From: Sphingobium jiangsuense
GTDB lineage: Bacteria; Pseudomonadota; Alphaproteobacteria; Sphingomonadales; Sphingomonadaceae
DNA: 64,000 nt
Assembly (NCBI RefSeq): GCF_014196495.1
Contig: NZ_JACIDT010000003.1
Location: 329,813 to 393,812 of the forward strand
Direction: 5' to 3'
The notes beneath the pieces are model-generated. The model was not told the DNA's origin and made no database searches. It saw only the letters and a list, made by a program, of their open reading frames with translations. Positions 9,248-17,461 of the stretch are shown one piece after another. Made by a program: the position numbers and the translations under genes. Numbering within the stretch: position 1 is the first letter of the stretch; every line of letters begins with the position of its first letter.

Positions 9248-10333
9248 ATGGCGCGAACGGTGCAGCCGGACATGGAAAAGGCCGAAAACCGCACTTCGCA
9301 AGGGAAGCAGCGGCCGACGATCCGAGATGTGTCCCGTCTGGCAGGGGTTTCGCGCATGACCGTCTCGCGCGTGCTCAGCGATCCGGATCTGGTGCTTCCG
9401 GCGACGCGGGAGCGGGTGAGCAAGGCGATCGCCGACCTCGGCTATGTGCCCGATCGCGCGGCGGGCAGCCTGGCGAGCCGTCGCACCGGCTTCGTCGCGC
9501 TGATGCTGCCGACGCTGACCAACGCCAATTTCGCCGCCGTTGCCCATGGCCTCACCGAGGCGCTGCGCGAGGACGATTATCACCTGCTGATCGCCTATAC
9601 CGATTATGACCTGGTGGAGGAGGAACGGCAGCTGCGCAACCTGCTGGCGCGCAGGCCGGAGGCGATCGTGCTGACCGGCACGATCCACCGCCGCACCGCC
9701 TCGCGCATGCTGCTGGCGGCCGATATCCCGATCATCGAGATTGCCGACCTGCCCAGCCGGCCGATCGAGCATGTGGTCGGCTTTTCCAACTATAATGTCG
9801 GCCGCACGGCGGCGCGCTATCTGATCAACCGGGGCTTTTCCCGCATCGGTGCGCTCGGCGGCGCGACCGACGGCGACGTGATCGACCATCGCGGCGAAGA
9901 GCGCATGCGCGGCTTCGAGGACGAGCTGCGCATCGCCGGGCTTTCGACGCATCATGTGCTGCGCCACGGCAAGCCGCCGATCAGCTATGATCATGGCGCG
10001 CAGAGCCTCGCCGTGCTGCTGGACCGGGACCCGGACGTGGAGGCGATCTTCGCGGTATCGGATCTCTCGGCGGTGGGCGCGGTGATGGAATGCCAGCGCC
10101 GCGGGATCGCGGTGCCGGACGACCTGTCGATCATGGGCTTCGGCGATTTCGAGATCGGCCGGGAGATCAACCCGCCGCTCACTTCGATCCATGTCGATTT
10201 CCGCGCGCTCGGCCAGCGGGCGGGGCAGGCGGTGCGCGACCTGCTGTCCGGCAAGGAGACGGCGCGGCGGCCGATCGCCGTCGATGTCGGCCTGTCGGTG
10301 ACGGAGCGCGCGTCGGTGAAGGCGGCGCCATGA
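9248..10333 (+). CDS. LacI/GntR-type transcriptional regulator of the sugar-acid locus
   Basis: A 361-residue LacI-family protein: a helix-turn-helix and hinge at residues about 24-75 (TIRDVSRLAGVSRMTVSRVL...AGSLASRR), then a periplasmic-binding-protein-like effector domain with typical LPTLTNANFA and VDFRALGQRAGQ segments. A 23-residue N-terminal extension precedes the HTH. The gene overlaps the next by four bases (ATGA), as does that gene with gluconokinase, so the three are one operon. The family binds short palindromes with a central CG, and the three 16-bp sites found around this locus fit that. The effector is probably gluconate, a ketogluconate or idonate (inference). Confidence 0.9.
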   Translation: MARTVQPDMEKAENRTSQGKQRPTIRDVSRLAGVSRMTVSRVLSDPDLVLPATRERVSKAIADLGYVPDRAAGSLASRRTGFVALMLPTLTNANFAAVAHGLTEALREDDYHLLIAYTDYDLVEEERQLRNLLARRPEAIVLTGTIHRRTASRMLLAADIPIIEIADLPSRPIEHVVGFSNYNVGRTAARYLINRGFSRIGALGGATDGDVIDHRGEERMRGFEDELRIAGLSTHHVLRHGKPPISYDHGAQSLAVLLDRDPDVEAIFAVSDLSAVGAVMECQRRGIAVPDDLSIMGFGDFEIGREINPPLTSIHVDFRALGQRAGQAVRDLLSGKETARRPIAVDVGLSVTERASVKAAP

Positions 10334-11217
10334 TGCGGGTCGCGGTCATCGGCGTCGGCGTGATGGGCGGCGCCATCGCCGCGCGCCTGCTCGACGGCGG
10401 GGCGCAGCTGGCGCTATATGACCGCGATCCCGGCGCCTGCGCGGCATTGGCCGGGCGGGGCGCGACGGTCGTCGCCTCGGCCGCCGAGGCGGCGGGGCGG
10501 GCGGAGTTCGTCATCACCAGCCTCAACAGCGCGGCGATCGTCGAGCACGCGGTGTTCGGCCCCGGCGGCGTGGCCGAGGCGGCGACGCCGGAGCGCCTGC
10601 TGGTCGACATGTCGAGTATCGATCCGGCGGCAAGCGCGGCGATGGCGGAAAGGTTGCGGCGGGAAACCGGCATGGGCTGGATCGACGCGCCGCTTTCGGG
10701 CGGGGCGCCCGCCGCCGCGCGGGGCGCGTTGACGCTGATGATCGGCGGCGCGGCTGGAGATGTCGAGCGCGCCGCGCCGCTGCTGGACCGGCTTGCCGCC
10801 AATCGTACCCATGTCGGCGGCAACGGCGCCGGGCAGACGGTCAAGCTGATCAACCAGATATTGTGCGCGGGCGCGTTCCTGACGGTGGCCGAGGCGGTGC
10901 GGTTCGCGGAATGCCACGGGGTGGACGCCACGCTGGTGCCCGCCGCGCTGGCGGGCGGGCGCGCGGATTCGCGGATAATGCAGGAGTTCATGGCGAAGAT
11001 GGCGCGGCGCGACTATTCGCCCACCGGCAGGATCGACAATATGCTGAAGGACCTGGAAACCGTGCAGGCCGCCGCCCACGCGCGGCGCGTGCCGATGCCG
11101 CTCACCTCGCTGGTCGCCGACCTGCACCGGATGCTCGTGGCCGCCGGATCGGGACCGGCCGACAGCGCGGCCTATATGCGGCTGTTCGACCCCGCCGCGC
11201 CGGAGGAAGAGGCATGA
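10330..11217 (+). CDS. NAD(P)-dependent beta-hydroxyacid dehydrogenase (GarR/3-hydroxyisobutyrate dehydrogenase family)
   Basis: A 295-residue protein: N-terminal Rossmann domain with GVGVMGGAIAARLL and YDRDP, substrate-binding loop DAPLSGGAPAARG with the S-G-G signature, and catalytic Lys in GAGQTVKLINQIL (about 172). The C-terminal helical domain is complete. The ATG at 10330 overlaps the TGA of the regulator gene. Family members act on tartronate semialdehyde, 3-hydroxyisobutyrate, 3-hydroxypropionate or L-threonate-type acids. Beside gluconokinase and a LacI regulator, a sugar-acid or tartronate-semialdehyde substrate is most likely. It is too short for 6-phosphogluconate dehydrogenase. 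Confidence 0.85.
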   Translation: MMRVAVIGVGVMGGAIAARLLDGGAQLALYDRDPGACAALAGRGATVVASAAEAAGRAEFVITSLNSAAIVEHAVFGPGGVAEAATPERLLVDMSSIDPAASAAMAERLRRETGMGWIDAPLSGGAPAAARGALTLMIGGAAGDVERAAPLLDRLAANRTHVGGNGAGQTVKLINQILCAGAFLTVAEAVRFAECHGVDATLVPAALAGGRADSRIMQEFMAKMARRDYSPTGRIDNMLKDLETVQAAAHARRVPMPLTSLVADLHRMLVAAGSGPADSAAYMRLFDPAAPEEEA

Positions 11218-11720
11218 GCCTGGGCATCGTCGTCATGGGAGTGAGCGGTTGCGGCAAGTCGACGCTGGGGGCGGCGCTTGCCGACGCGCTGGGCATTCCC
11301 TTCGTCGAGGGGGACGGGCTGCACCCGCCCGCCAATGTGGCGAAGATGGCGGCGGGCATCCCGCTGAACGACGAGGACCGCCGGCCTTTCCTCGACAATG
11401 TGGCGGATGCGCTGATCGCGAATCGCGCGGCGGGCTGCGTTGTGTCCTGCTCCGCGCTCAAGCGGGGCTATCGCGACCGGCTGCGTGCGCGGGCCGGGGC
11501 GGATATCCGCTTCGTGCTGCCGCTGCTGTCGAAGGACTCGCTGGTGCTGCGCATGTCGGCGCGGGAAGGGCATTTCATGCCCGTCCAGCTGCTCGACAGC
11601 CAGCTTGCGACGCTGGAAATGCCCGATGAGGAAGAGGCGGTGATCGTCGTGCCGGGCGATCTGCCGCTCGATGCCCAGCTGGCCGCCGTGCGGGGCGCGC
11701 TTTCGGGCGAAACCGCCTGA
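11214..11720 (+). CDS. gntK: Gluconokinase (GntK/IdnK type)
   Basis: A 168-residue P-loop kinase of the usual gluconokinase size. Walker A is GVSGCGKST (residues 9-17), followed by FVEGDGLHPPANVAKMAAGIPLNDEDR, the family's gluconate-binding signature, then SCSALKRGYRDRLR and REGHFMP with LLDSQLATLE. It phosphorylates D-gluconate to 6-phosphogluconate, feeding the Entner-Doudoroff pathway that sphingomonads use for sugars. The ATG overlaps the TGA of the preceding dehydrogenase gene. It closes the pathway implied by the idnD and idnO-like genes: idonate, 5-ketogluconate, gluconate, 6-phosphogluconate. Confidence 0.93.
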   Translation: MSLGIVVMGVSGCGKSTLGAALADALGIPFVEGDGLHPPANVAKMAAGIPLNDEDRRPFLDNVADALIANRAAGCVVSCSALKRGYRDRLRARAGADIRFVLPLLSKDSLVLRMSAREGHFMPVQLLDSQLATLEMPDEEEAVIVVPGDLPLDAQLAAVRGALSGETA

Positions 11721-11751
11721 ATCGGTAAAAACGCGAACGTCCATGAAATAG

Positions 11752-11791
11752 TTGACAGATGGCGCTTTACTGATAATGTGCACGGTCACAT
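11752..11791 (+). promoter_or_regulatory. Promoter and candidate LacI-family operator (site 3) before the MFS/TonB operon
   Basis: A perfect -35 TTGACA (11752-11757) is followed by an AT-rich stretch with a possible -10 TAATGT at 11774-11779 (16-base spacer). Overlapping its downstream end is ATGTGCACGGTCACAT (11776-11791), with ATGTG and CACAT as inverted arms and the same CGGTCACAT half-site as site 1. A repressor bound here would block transcription of the MFS gene 72 bases downstream. Confidence 0.55.
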
Positions 11792-11862
11792 GATAAGTTG
11801 AACAAGACAAGACTTCCCGCGCGCAAATAGAACTGGCAGGGAAGTCGGGAGAAAGCCCTGAT

Positions 11863-13209
11863 ATGCGGCAGCAGGCGCAGGCATTCGAATCCATCGAGGA
11901 AAAGTCGTCGGGCACGGCCCGAGGCTGGCTCATCGCCTTGCTGCTCGCGCTCGCCTCCATCGCGTCGCAGTTCGACCGGGTCGTGCTCAACCTGACGGTG
12001 GAGCCGGTGAAGGCGGAGTTCGGGCTGGACGATACCGGCTTCGGCATGTTGCAGGGCGTCGCCTTCGGCATTTTCTACACGCTGTGCAGCATGCCGATCG
12101 GCCGGCTTGCGGACCGCTACCCCCGCAAGGTGATCATGGGCGGCTTCCTCGCGCTGTTCAGCCTGTTCTCCATGGCGTCCGGCCTGTCGCGCACCTATTG
12201 GCAGCTGTTCCTGACCCGCGTCGGCGTCGGCGTGGGCGAGGCGAGCGTGACCCCGGCCAGCCTGTCGATGCTGAGCGACCTCTTCCCGCCGGACCGGCTG
12301 GGGCGGGCGGTCAGCATCTTCTTCCTGAGCGCGCCGTTCGGCATCGGCCTCGCCTTCATCGGCGGCGGCAGCCTGATCGAGTGGCTGGAAACCTCCGCGC
12401 TGTTGCACGGCGGGCTGCTGGACGGGCTGAAGCCGTGGCAGGCGGCGTTCATCATCGTCGGTTTCCCCGGCCTGCTGCTGGTGCCGTTCCTGTTCCTCGT
12501 GCGCGAACCGAAGCGGCAGGGGCCGGGCGCGGACGAGCCGCTGTCCATCCGGCAGGTGCTGGCCATCGTTTCGGCGCGCAAGGCGGCGCTGATCCCGATG
12601 TTCGCGGGCTTCTCCATGGTGACGCTGGTGTCCTACGCCTATAATATCTGGGCGCCCGCGCTGTTCATCCGCGTCTATGGCTGGAGCGCGGCGGAGATCG
12701 GCCTGGGCTTCGGCCTCATCATGCTGCTGTGCGGGACGGGCGGTACCTTCTGCGCCGGCTGGCTGAGCGACCGGCTGACCCGCAAGGGGCACAGCGACGC
12801 GCAGCTGACGGTCGCGGCCGCCGGCTTCGTCGGCTGCGGGCTGTTCGGCGCGCTGGCGCCGCTGATGCCCAATGCGCAGCTGGCGCTGCTGCTGCTGGCG
12901 CCCGCCATGTTCCTGAGCTGCATGCCCTTTCCCTGCGCGGGGACGGCGTTGCAGCTTATCATTCCCAACCGCGCGCGCGGGCAGGTGACCGCGCTCTACA
13001 TCACCATCATCACGCTGGTGGGGCTGGGCGTCGGGCCGATGGTGATCGGCCTGATGACGGACCATGTGTTCCGCGAGCCCGCCGACATTCGATATTCGCT
13101 TTCCATCATCGTCGGCCTCGCGACGCCGGTGATGGTCCTTCTGCTGCTGCTGGCCCGCAAGCCCTACCGGCTGCTGCGCCGGATGCAGGACCAGAGCATT
13201 TCCGATTGA
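11863..13209 (+). CDS. MFS transporter (Spinster-like), probable sugar-acid uptake
   Basis: A 448-residue major facilitator with about twelve transmembrane segments. The loop 2-3 signature (GRLADRYPRKVIMGG), the SQFDRVVLNLTVEPVKAEF start of helix 1 and GVGVGEASVTPASLSML in helix 4 are typical of the Spinster-like branch common in sphingomonads next to TonB receptors. ATG after CGGGAGAAAG. First gene of an operon with the TonB receptor (43-base gap) and the PEP-mutase-fold enzyme. It probably moves the substrate across the inner membrane after TonB-dependent outer-membrane entry. The substrate is not evident; the shared operator with the idonate/gluconate genes points to a sugar acid. Confidence 0.88.
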   Translation: MRQQAQAFESIEEKSSGTARGWLIALLLALASIASQFDRVVLNLTVEPVKAEFGLDDTGFGMLQGVAFGIFYTLCSMPIGRLADRYPRKVIMGGFLALFSLFSMASGLSRTYWQLFLTRVGVGVGEASVTPASLSMLSDLFPPDRLGRAVSIFFLSAPFGIGLAFIGGGSLIEWLETSALLHGGLLDGLKPWQAAFIIVGFPGLLLVPFLFLVREPKRQGPGADEPLSIRQVLAIVSARKAALIPMFAGFSMVTLVSYAYNIWAPALFIRVYGWSAAEIGLGFGLIMLLCGTGGTFCAGWLSDRLTRKGHSDAQLTVAAAGFVGCGLFGALAPLMPNAQLALLLLAPAMFLSCMPFPCAGTALQLIIPNRARGQVTALYITIITLVGLGVGPMVIGLMTDHVFREPADIRYSLSIIVGLATPVMVLLLLLARKPYRLLRRMQDQSISD

Positions 13210-13252
13210 CGTCAGACAGCGCCGGACAAGGCGCATTGAGGGGAGAGACATC

Positions 13253-16114
13253 ATGATTGAGGTTCGGATTTCACATCGCGGCGGCAAGGGCGGCGGCAAG
13301 GGCCGCTTCCGGGGCGCCGCGCTCGGCGCGCTGGCGCTGGCGAGCGCGCCTGCCGCCGTCCTCGCGCAGACGGCGGAGGAACCGGCGGCGCCGCAGGAAA
13401 ATGCGGCGCAGGAGATCATCGTCACCGGTTCGCGCATCGCGCGCAGCGGCTTCGACGCGCCGACGCCGGTGTCGGTGGTCGGGCAGGAGCGGTTCGAGCA
13501 GCGCGCGATCACCAATGTCGGCGACGCGCTCAACGAGCTGCCGTCCTTCCGCCCGCTGGTGACGCCCGCGACGCAGCAGGCGGTCGGCGGCAATATCGGC
13601 GCGCGCGTGCTCGACCTGCGCGGCCTGGGCGCGACGCGGACGCTGGTGCTGCTCGACGGCAAGCGCTTCGTGCCCTCGACCACGCAGGGGACGATCGACG
13701 TCAACCTGATCCCCAGCTCGATCATCAGCCGCACCGAGGTGGTGACGGGCGGCGCATCGGCGGCCTATGGGTCGGATGCGGTCGCGGGCGTGGTCAACTT
13801 CATCATCGACAAGTCGCTCGACGGGTTCAAGGGATCGGTCCAGGCTGGCATTTCGGGCGAGGGCGACGCGGGCGAACGCAATGTCCAGCTCGCCTACGGC
13901 ACCCGCTTCGGCGACGGCCGCGGCAATTTCGTGATCGCGGGCGAATATAATGATTCCGACGGCATGGGCGATTGCTACACGCGCAGCTGGTGCCCGAACG
14001 AGCAGCTGGTCGGCAACACGCCCGCCGGTTTCGGCGGCCTGCCCGCCAGCATCCGCACCGGCCCGGCAGGGACCGGCAACCTGTCGTCCGGCGGCTTGAT
14101 CGTCGCCAATTCCGGGCCTTTGCGCGGCCTCGCCTTCAACCCGGACGGCACGACGCACAATTATGACTTCGGCACGATCTACGGCAACAACCCGTCGCCG
14201 CTGTTCACCTATGGCGGCGAGGAATCGGGGCGCAACGGCTTTCTCGACGGGATATTGCTGATCCCGCCGGTGCAGCGCATCGTCGGCTATGCCCATGTCG
14301 ACTATGAGTTCTCCGACGCGCTCAAGGCCAATCTGGACCTCTCTTACGGCGAGGTGAAGGGCATGGTCATCGGCTCGGTCGCGCGCTCGACCCTCACCAT
14401 CAACCGCAACAATGCCTATCTGCCGCAGGGCGTGGCGGACATCATGGACCAGAACGGCATCACCTCGTTCAGCCTTGGCCGCGCGTTCATGGATCTGGGC
14501 GGATCGATCAACCATTCGCGCAACCGCACCTATCGCGCGGTGCTCTCGTTCGAGGGCAATCTGGGCGACAACTGGAAGTGGGACGCCTATTATCAATATG
14601 GCCGCAACAAGTTCCGCCAGAACTACAGCGGCAATGTCATCGCCAGCCGCGTCACCAATGCCGCCAATGCGGTGCAGGTCGGCAATCAGGTGGTGTGTGG
14701 CATCAATGCCGACGCCAATCCGGCCAATGACGACCCCGCTTGCGTGCCGATGAATATTTTCGGCTCAGGCAATATCTCCGGCCCGGCCGCGGCCTATATC
14801 GCGCCCTCGGGCTATCAGACCACCGACACGACCGAGCATGTGCTGGCCGCCAATGTGAACGGCGCGCTGTTCGCGCTGCCCGGCGGGGATTTCTCGGTCG
14901 CGACCGGCGCCGAATATCGCAGCGACAAGGCGGTCGGCACCGCCGACGCCCTGTCCACCGCCAATGCCTTCTGGTCGTTCAACGGCAAGGCCGTCAGCGG
15001 CAAGATCGAGGTGATCGAAGGCTATCTGGAAGCGGTCGCGCCGATCCTCAGGGATATGCCGCTCGCCGATACGCTGGAGCTGAACGGCGCGATCCGCCAG
15101 ACGCATTACAGCCGGTCCGCCCCTGGCGTCGACACCACCAGCGTCGATGCGACCACGTGGAAGCTGGGCGCGGTCTATGCGCCCGTTCCGGAGATTCGCT
15201 TCCGCGCCACCCGGTCGCGCGACATCCGCGCGCCCAACCTGACCGAGCTGTTCGGTCCGGTGACGGCGGGCCGCGTCACCATCGTCGATCCGGTGAACGG
15301 CGGCGCGCAGATCCAGGTCAATTCGCTGACCGGCGCCAACCGCGCGCTCAATGCGGAAAAGGCGGATACCTGGACGGCCGGTGTGGTGCTGGCTCCGGAC
15401 TGGGATTTCGCCCGGTCGCTGCGCCTGTCGGTCGATTATTACGACATCAAGATCAAGGGCGCGATCTCCACGCTGGGCGCGCAGGTCGTGGTCGACCGCT
15501 GCGCGCAGGGCGCCACCGCGCTGTGCTCCTATGTCTCGCGCGATGGTGCCGGCACGCTGCTTCAGGTGCAGGATGTGCTGCAGAACGTCAGCGAGATCAT
15601 CAACCGCGGCATCGACTTCGAACTGAGCTACAATACCGATATCGGCAATGCGGGCAGCCTCGATTTCCGGGTGCTCGCCACCAAATATCTGAAGCTGGCG
15701 ATCGGCGGCGTCGATCGCACCGGCCAGACCGGCTATCGCCCCGGCACCACCACCGGCGTTCCCGACTATATCATCGACGGCACCGTCACCTGGCGGAAGA
15801 ATGCCTTCACGCTGAGCGCCCACGGCAAATATATCCCCAAGGGCATTTTCGACACCACGCTGGTCGGGCCGGAGGATGACGGCTATGCCGCCACCCTGCC
15901 CAGCAGCGTCAACACCAACCGGGTGGACGGCCGCTTCTATCTCGACCTCAGCGCCTCGCTGCGGGTGAATGAGCAGTTCGAGCTGTTCGGCGTCGTCAAC
16001 AACGTGCTGGACAAGGATCCGCCGATGGCGGCCAGCGCGCAGGGCGCGACCAACCAGGTCTATTTCGACCCCATCGGCCGCTATTTCAAGGTCGGCGCGC
16101 GCGTCAGGTTCTGA
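13253..16114 (+). CDS. TonB-dependent outer-membrane receptor (sugar-acid locus)
   Basis: A 953-residue receptor. An N-terminal signal peptide (hydrophobic core near 20-37, cleavage after AVLAQ) is followed by an acidic linker and the plug starting EIIVTGSRIARSGFDAPTPVSVVG. Plug signatures include LRGLGATRTLVLLDGKRFVPS and GGASAAYGSDAVAGVVNFI. A long beta-barrel ends in IGRYFKVGARVRF, with the terminal phenylalanine needed for assembly. The start codon follows GAGGGGAGAGACATC. The size and motif set match the large sphingomonad receptors of the plant-polymer and oligosaccharide type. It lies between a permease and a cytoplasmic enzyme; energy comes from TonB-ExbBD encoded elsewhere. The ligand is unknown. 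Confidence 0.93.
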   Translation: MIEVRISHRGGKGGGKGRFRGAALGALALASAPAAVLAQTAEEPAAPQENAAQEIIVTGSRIARSGFDAPTPVSVVGQERFEQRAITNVGDALNELPSFRPLVTPATQQAVGGNIGARVLDLRGLGATRTLVLLDGKRFVPSTTQGTIDVNLIPSSIISRTEVVTGGASAAYGSDAVAGVVNFIIDKSLDGFKGSVQAGISGEGDAGERNVQLAYGTRFGDGRGNFVIAGEYNDSDGMGDCYTRSWCPNEQLVGNTPAGFGGLPASIRTGPAGTGNLSSGGLIVANSGPLRGLAFNPDGTTHNYDFGTIYGNNPSPLFTYGGEESGRNGFLDGILLIPPVQRIVGYAHVDYEFSDALKANLDLSYGEVKGMVIGSVARSTLTINRNNAYLPQGVADIMDQNGITSFSLGRAFMDLGGSINHSRNRTYRAVLSFEGNLGDNWKWDAYYQYGRNKFRQNYSGNVIASRVTNAANAVQVGNQVVCGINADANPANDDPACVPMNIFGSGNISGPAAAYIAPSGYQTTDTTEHVLAANVNGALFALPGGDFSVATGAEYRSDKAVGTADALSTANAFWSFNGKAVSGKIEVIEGYLEAVAPILRDMPLADTLELNGAIRQTHYSRSAPGVDTTSVDATTWKLGAVYAPVPEIRFRATRSRDIRAPNLTELFGPVTAGRVTIVDPVNGGAQIQVNSLTGANRALNAEKADTWTAGVVLAPDWDFARSLRLSVDYYDIKIKGAISTLGAQVVVDRCAQGATALCSYVSRDGAGTLLQVQDVLQNVSEIINRGIDFELSYNTDIGNAGSLDFRVLATKYLKLAIGGVDRTGQTGYRPGTTTGVPDYIIDGTVTWRKNAFTLSAHGKYIPKGIFDTTLVGPEDDGYAATLPSSVNTNRVDGRFYLDLSASLRVNEQFELFGVVNNVLDKDPPMAASAQGATNQVYFDPIGRYFKVGARVRF

Positions 16115-16149
16115 TCCGCGCACATAATCGAGGAAACAAGGAAAGAAGA

Positions 16150-17094
16150 ATGGCCAAGAAATCGCTTAAACGGCTTCTGGAAGAATCGAACAAATGCATC
16201 GTCGCACCCTGCGTCTATGACTGCGCGTCGATGCGCGCGGTCGAGATGGTCGGCTTCGAGGCCGCGATGCTCAGCGGCGGAGAGGTGTCGATCGCGATGA
16301 ACGGCGTGATCGACTATGGCTTCAGCAACCTGACCGATATCGAATGGATATGCAGCCGCATCACCCAGACGTCGCCGGTCCCGCTCGCCGCCGATATCGA
16401 GGACGGCTTCGGCGGCCCGCTCGCCGTCTACCGCTCCACCAAGCGGATGATCATGGCTGGGGCGACCGCGTTGCAGCTGGAGGATTCCGGCGACATGGAG
16501 GAATCGACCCGGCTGCTGCCGCGCGAGAAATATCTGGAGAAGGTGCGCGCCGCGCTCGCCGCGATGGAGGGGACGGACTGCATCCTTATCGCCCGCACCA
16601 ATGCCGACCCGGAAACGGAGATGGACGAGGGCTGCGAGCGCATGCGTCTGGCGCATGAGCTGGGCGCGCAGATGACCACCGTGGTGAAGATCGGCACGCT
16701 GGCCCATGCGCAATATGTCGCCTCCAAGGTGCCGGGCTGGAAGATGTTCCCGGACGTGCGCGACATCGACGGCAAGCCTGCGGTGACGGTGGACGATATC
16801 TATCCGCTCGGCTTCAACTTCATGACGATGCATTATCTGCTGAAGGCGGCGATGGACGGCATGCTGGAGCACGGCCTCAAGAACGCCGCGCAGCAGGGGT
16901 GCCATTATACCTGCCAGAAGGTCGACGCGACCGGCGTGATGGGCATGAGCGCGACGCCGCTGTTCGATCCGCAATCCTATATGGAGCTGGAAGGGCGCTT
17001 CAGCGGCCGCCAGAAGGAATATACGATCGTCGGCAACGCGGTCGAGGAATTCCCGCAGGGTTTCTTCCGCTCGAAGATCGACGACCGTCTCTGA
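16150..17094 (+). CDS. Isocitrate lyase/PEP mutase superfamily enzyme of unknown specificity
   Basis: A 314-residue TIM-barrel enzyme of the ICL/PEPM superfamily: PCVYDCASMRAVE, the metal-binding motif DIEDGFGG (about 85-92), LEDSG (metal ligand Glu) and IARTNAD, DE.C.RMRLA. The mobile loop where isocitrate and methylisocitrate lyases have the catalytic Cys (KKCGH) reads GDMEESTRLLPREKY here, so it is not one of those. Oxaloacetate decarboxylase, phosphonopyruvate hydrolase or a dimethylmalate-type lyase are candidates. It follows the TonB receptor gene by 35 bases and is probably co-transcribed. The link to sugar-acid breakdown is by position only. Confidence 0.75.
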   Translation: MAKKSLKRLLEESNKCIVAPCVYDCASMRAVEMVGFEAAMLSGGEVSIAMNGVIDYGFSNLTDIEWICSRITQTSPVPLAADIEDGFGGPLAVYRSTKRMIMAGATALQLEDSGDMEESTRLLPREKYLEKVRAALAAMEGTDCILIARTNADPETEMDEGCERMRLAHELGAQMTTVVKIGTLAHAQYVASKVPGWKMFPDVRDIDGKPAVTVDDIYPLGFNFMTMHYLLKAAMDGMLEHGLKNAAQQGCHYTCQKVDATGVMGMSATPLFDPQSYMELEGRFSGRQKEYTIVGNAVEEFPQGFFRSKIDDRL

Positions 17095-17259
17095 CATCAG
17101 GCCGGGCGGGGGTTTCCCCTCGTCCGGCACCGTTTGCGCCCCCGACGACCGGGGACGGGGCGTGAGGCCCTTCGCGCCCGCTTCATGCGGGCGGGGAGGG
17201 CCATTTTCTTTTCCATGCGCCGGAGACTGGCGCGGGGAAAGTGGCCCTTTCGTCTTTAC

Positions 17260-17335
17260 CGTCACCCCGGCGCAGGCCGGGGTCTCAGGCCATGGTGCGC
17301 TGTCTCCTGCGATGCCAGCCTGCGCTGGCATGACG
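17260..17335. repeat. REP-type inverted pair (two facing stem-loop units)
   Basis: Two hairpins in opposite orientation. The first has stem ACCCCGGC/GCCGGGGT with a 4-base loop GCAG and the 5' tag CGTC. The second has stem ATGCCAGC/GCTGGCAT with loop CTGC and the same tag on the other strand (GACG). They lie in the 367-base gap between the PEP-mutase-fold gene and the dehydratase promoter. The same layout with a different stem recurs at 37736-37826. This is the structure of REP/BIME elements moved by RAYT transposases; it may also serve as a transcription terminator for the upstream operon. Confidence 0.75.
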
Positions 17336-17371
17336 GGAAGTCACCAAAAACGCATGGCTTTGCCCCTGCGA

Positions 17372-17401
17372 TTGACAATGAATGAACCAGTTCGTACACA
17401 T
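17372..17401 (+). promoter_or_regulatory. Promoter with overlapping operator before the dehydroshikimate dehydratase gene
   Basis: TTGACA (17372-17377), a 17-base spacer, then TACACA (17395-17400). The spacer holds GAAC-CA-GTTC followed by GTACACA. Aligned over 21 bases with the promoter at 25148-25176, 17 positions agree, including the full TTCGTACACA half. The operator covers the space between -35 and -10, as for repressor sites. The TetR regulator encoded at about 21.1-21.8 kb is the obvious candidate ligand (inference). The start codon is 62 bases downstream. Confidence 0.65.
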
Positions 17402-17461
17402 AGCGTCAGCCAAGGATCACCGACGCCCCCAAGCGTCGCGTGGGGCAGGAAGAGGGCGCTC

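Noticed and set aside
16150..17094. Isocitrate or 2-methylisocitrate lyase
   Set aside because: The catalytic KKCGH-type loop is missing, and there are no glyoxylate- or methylcitrate-cycle neighbours.
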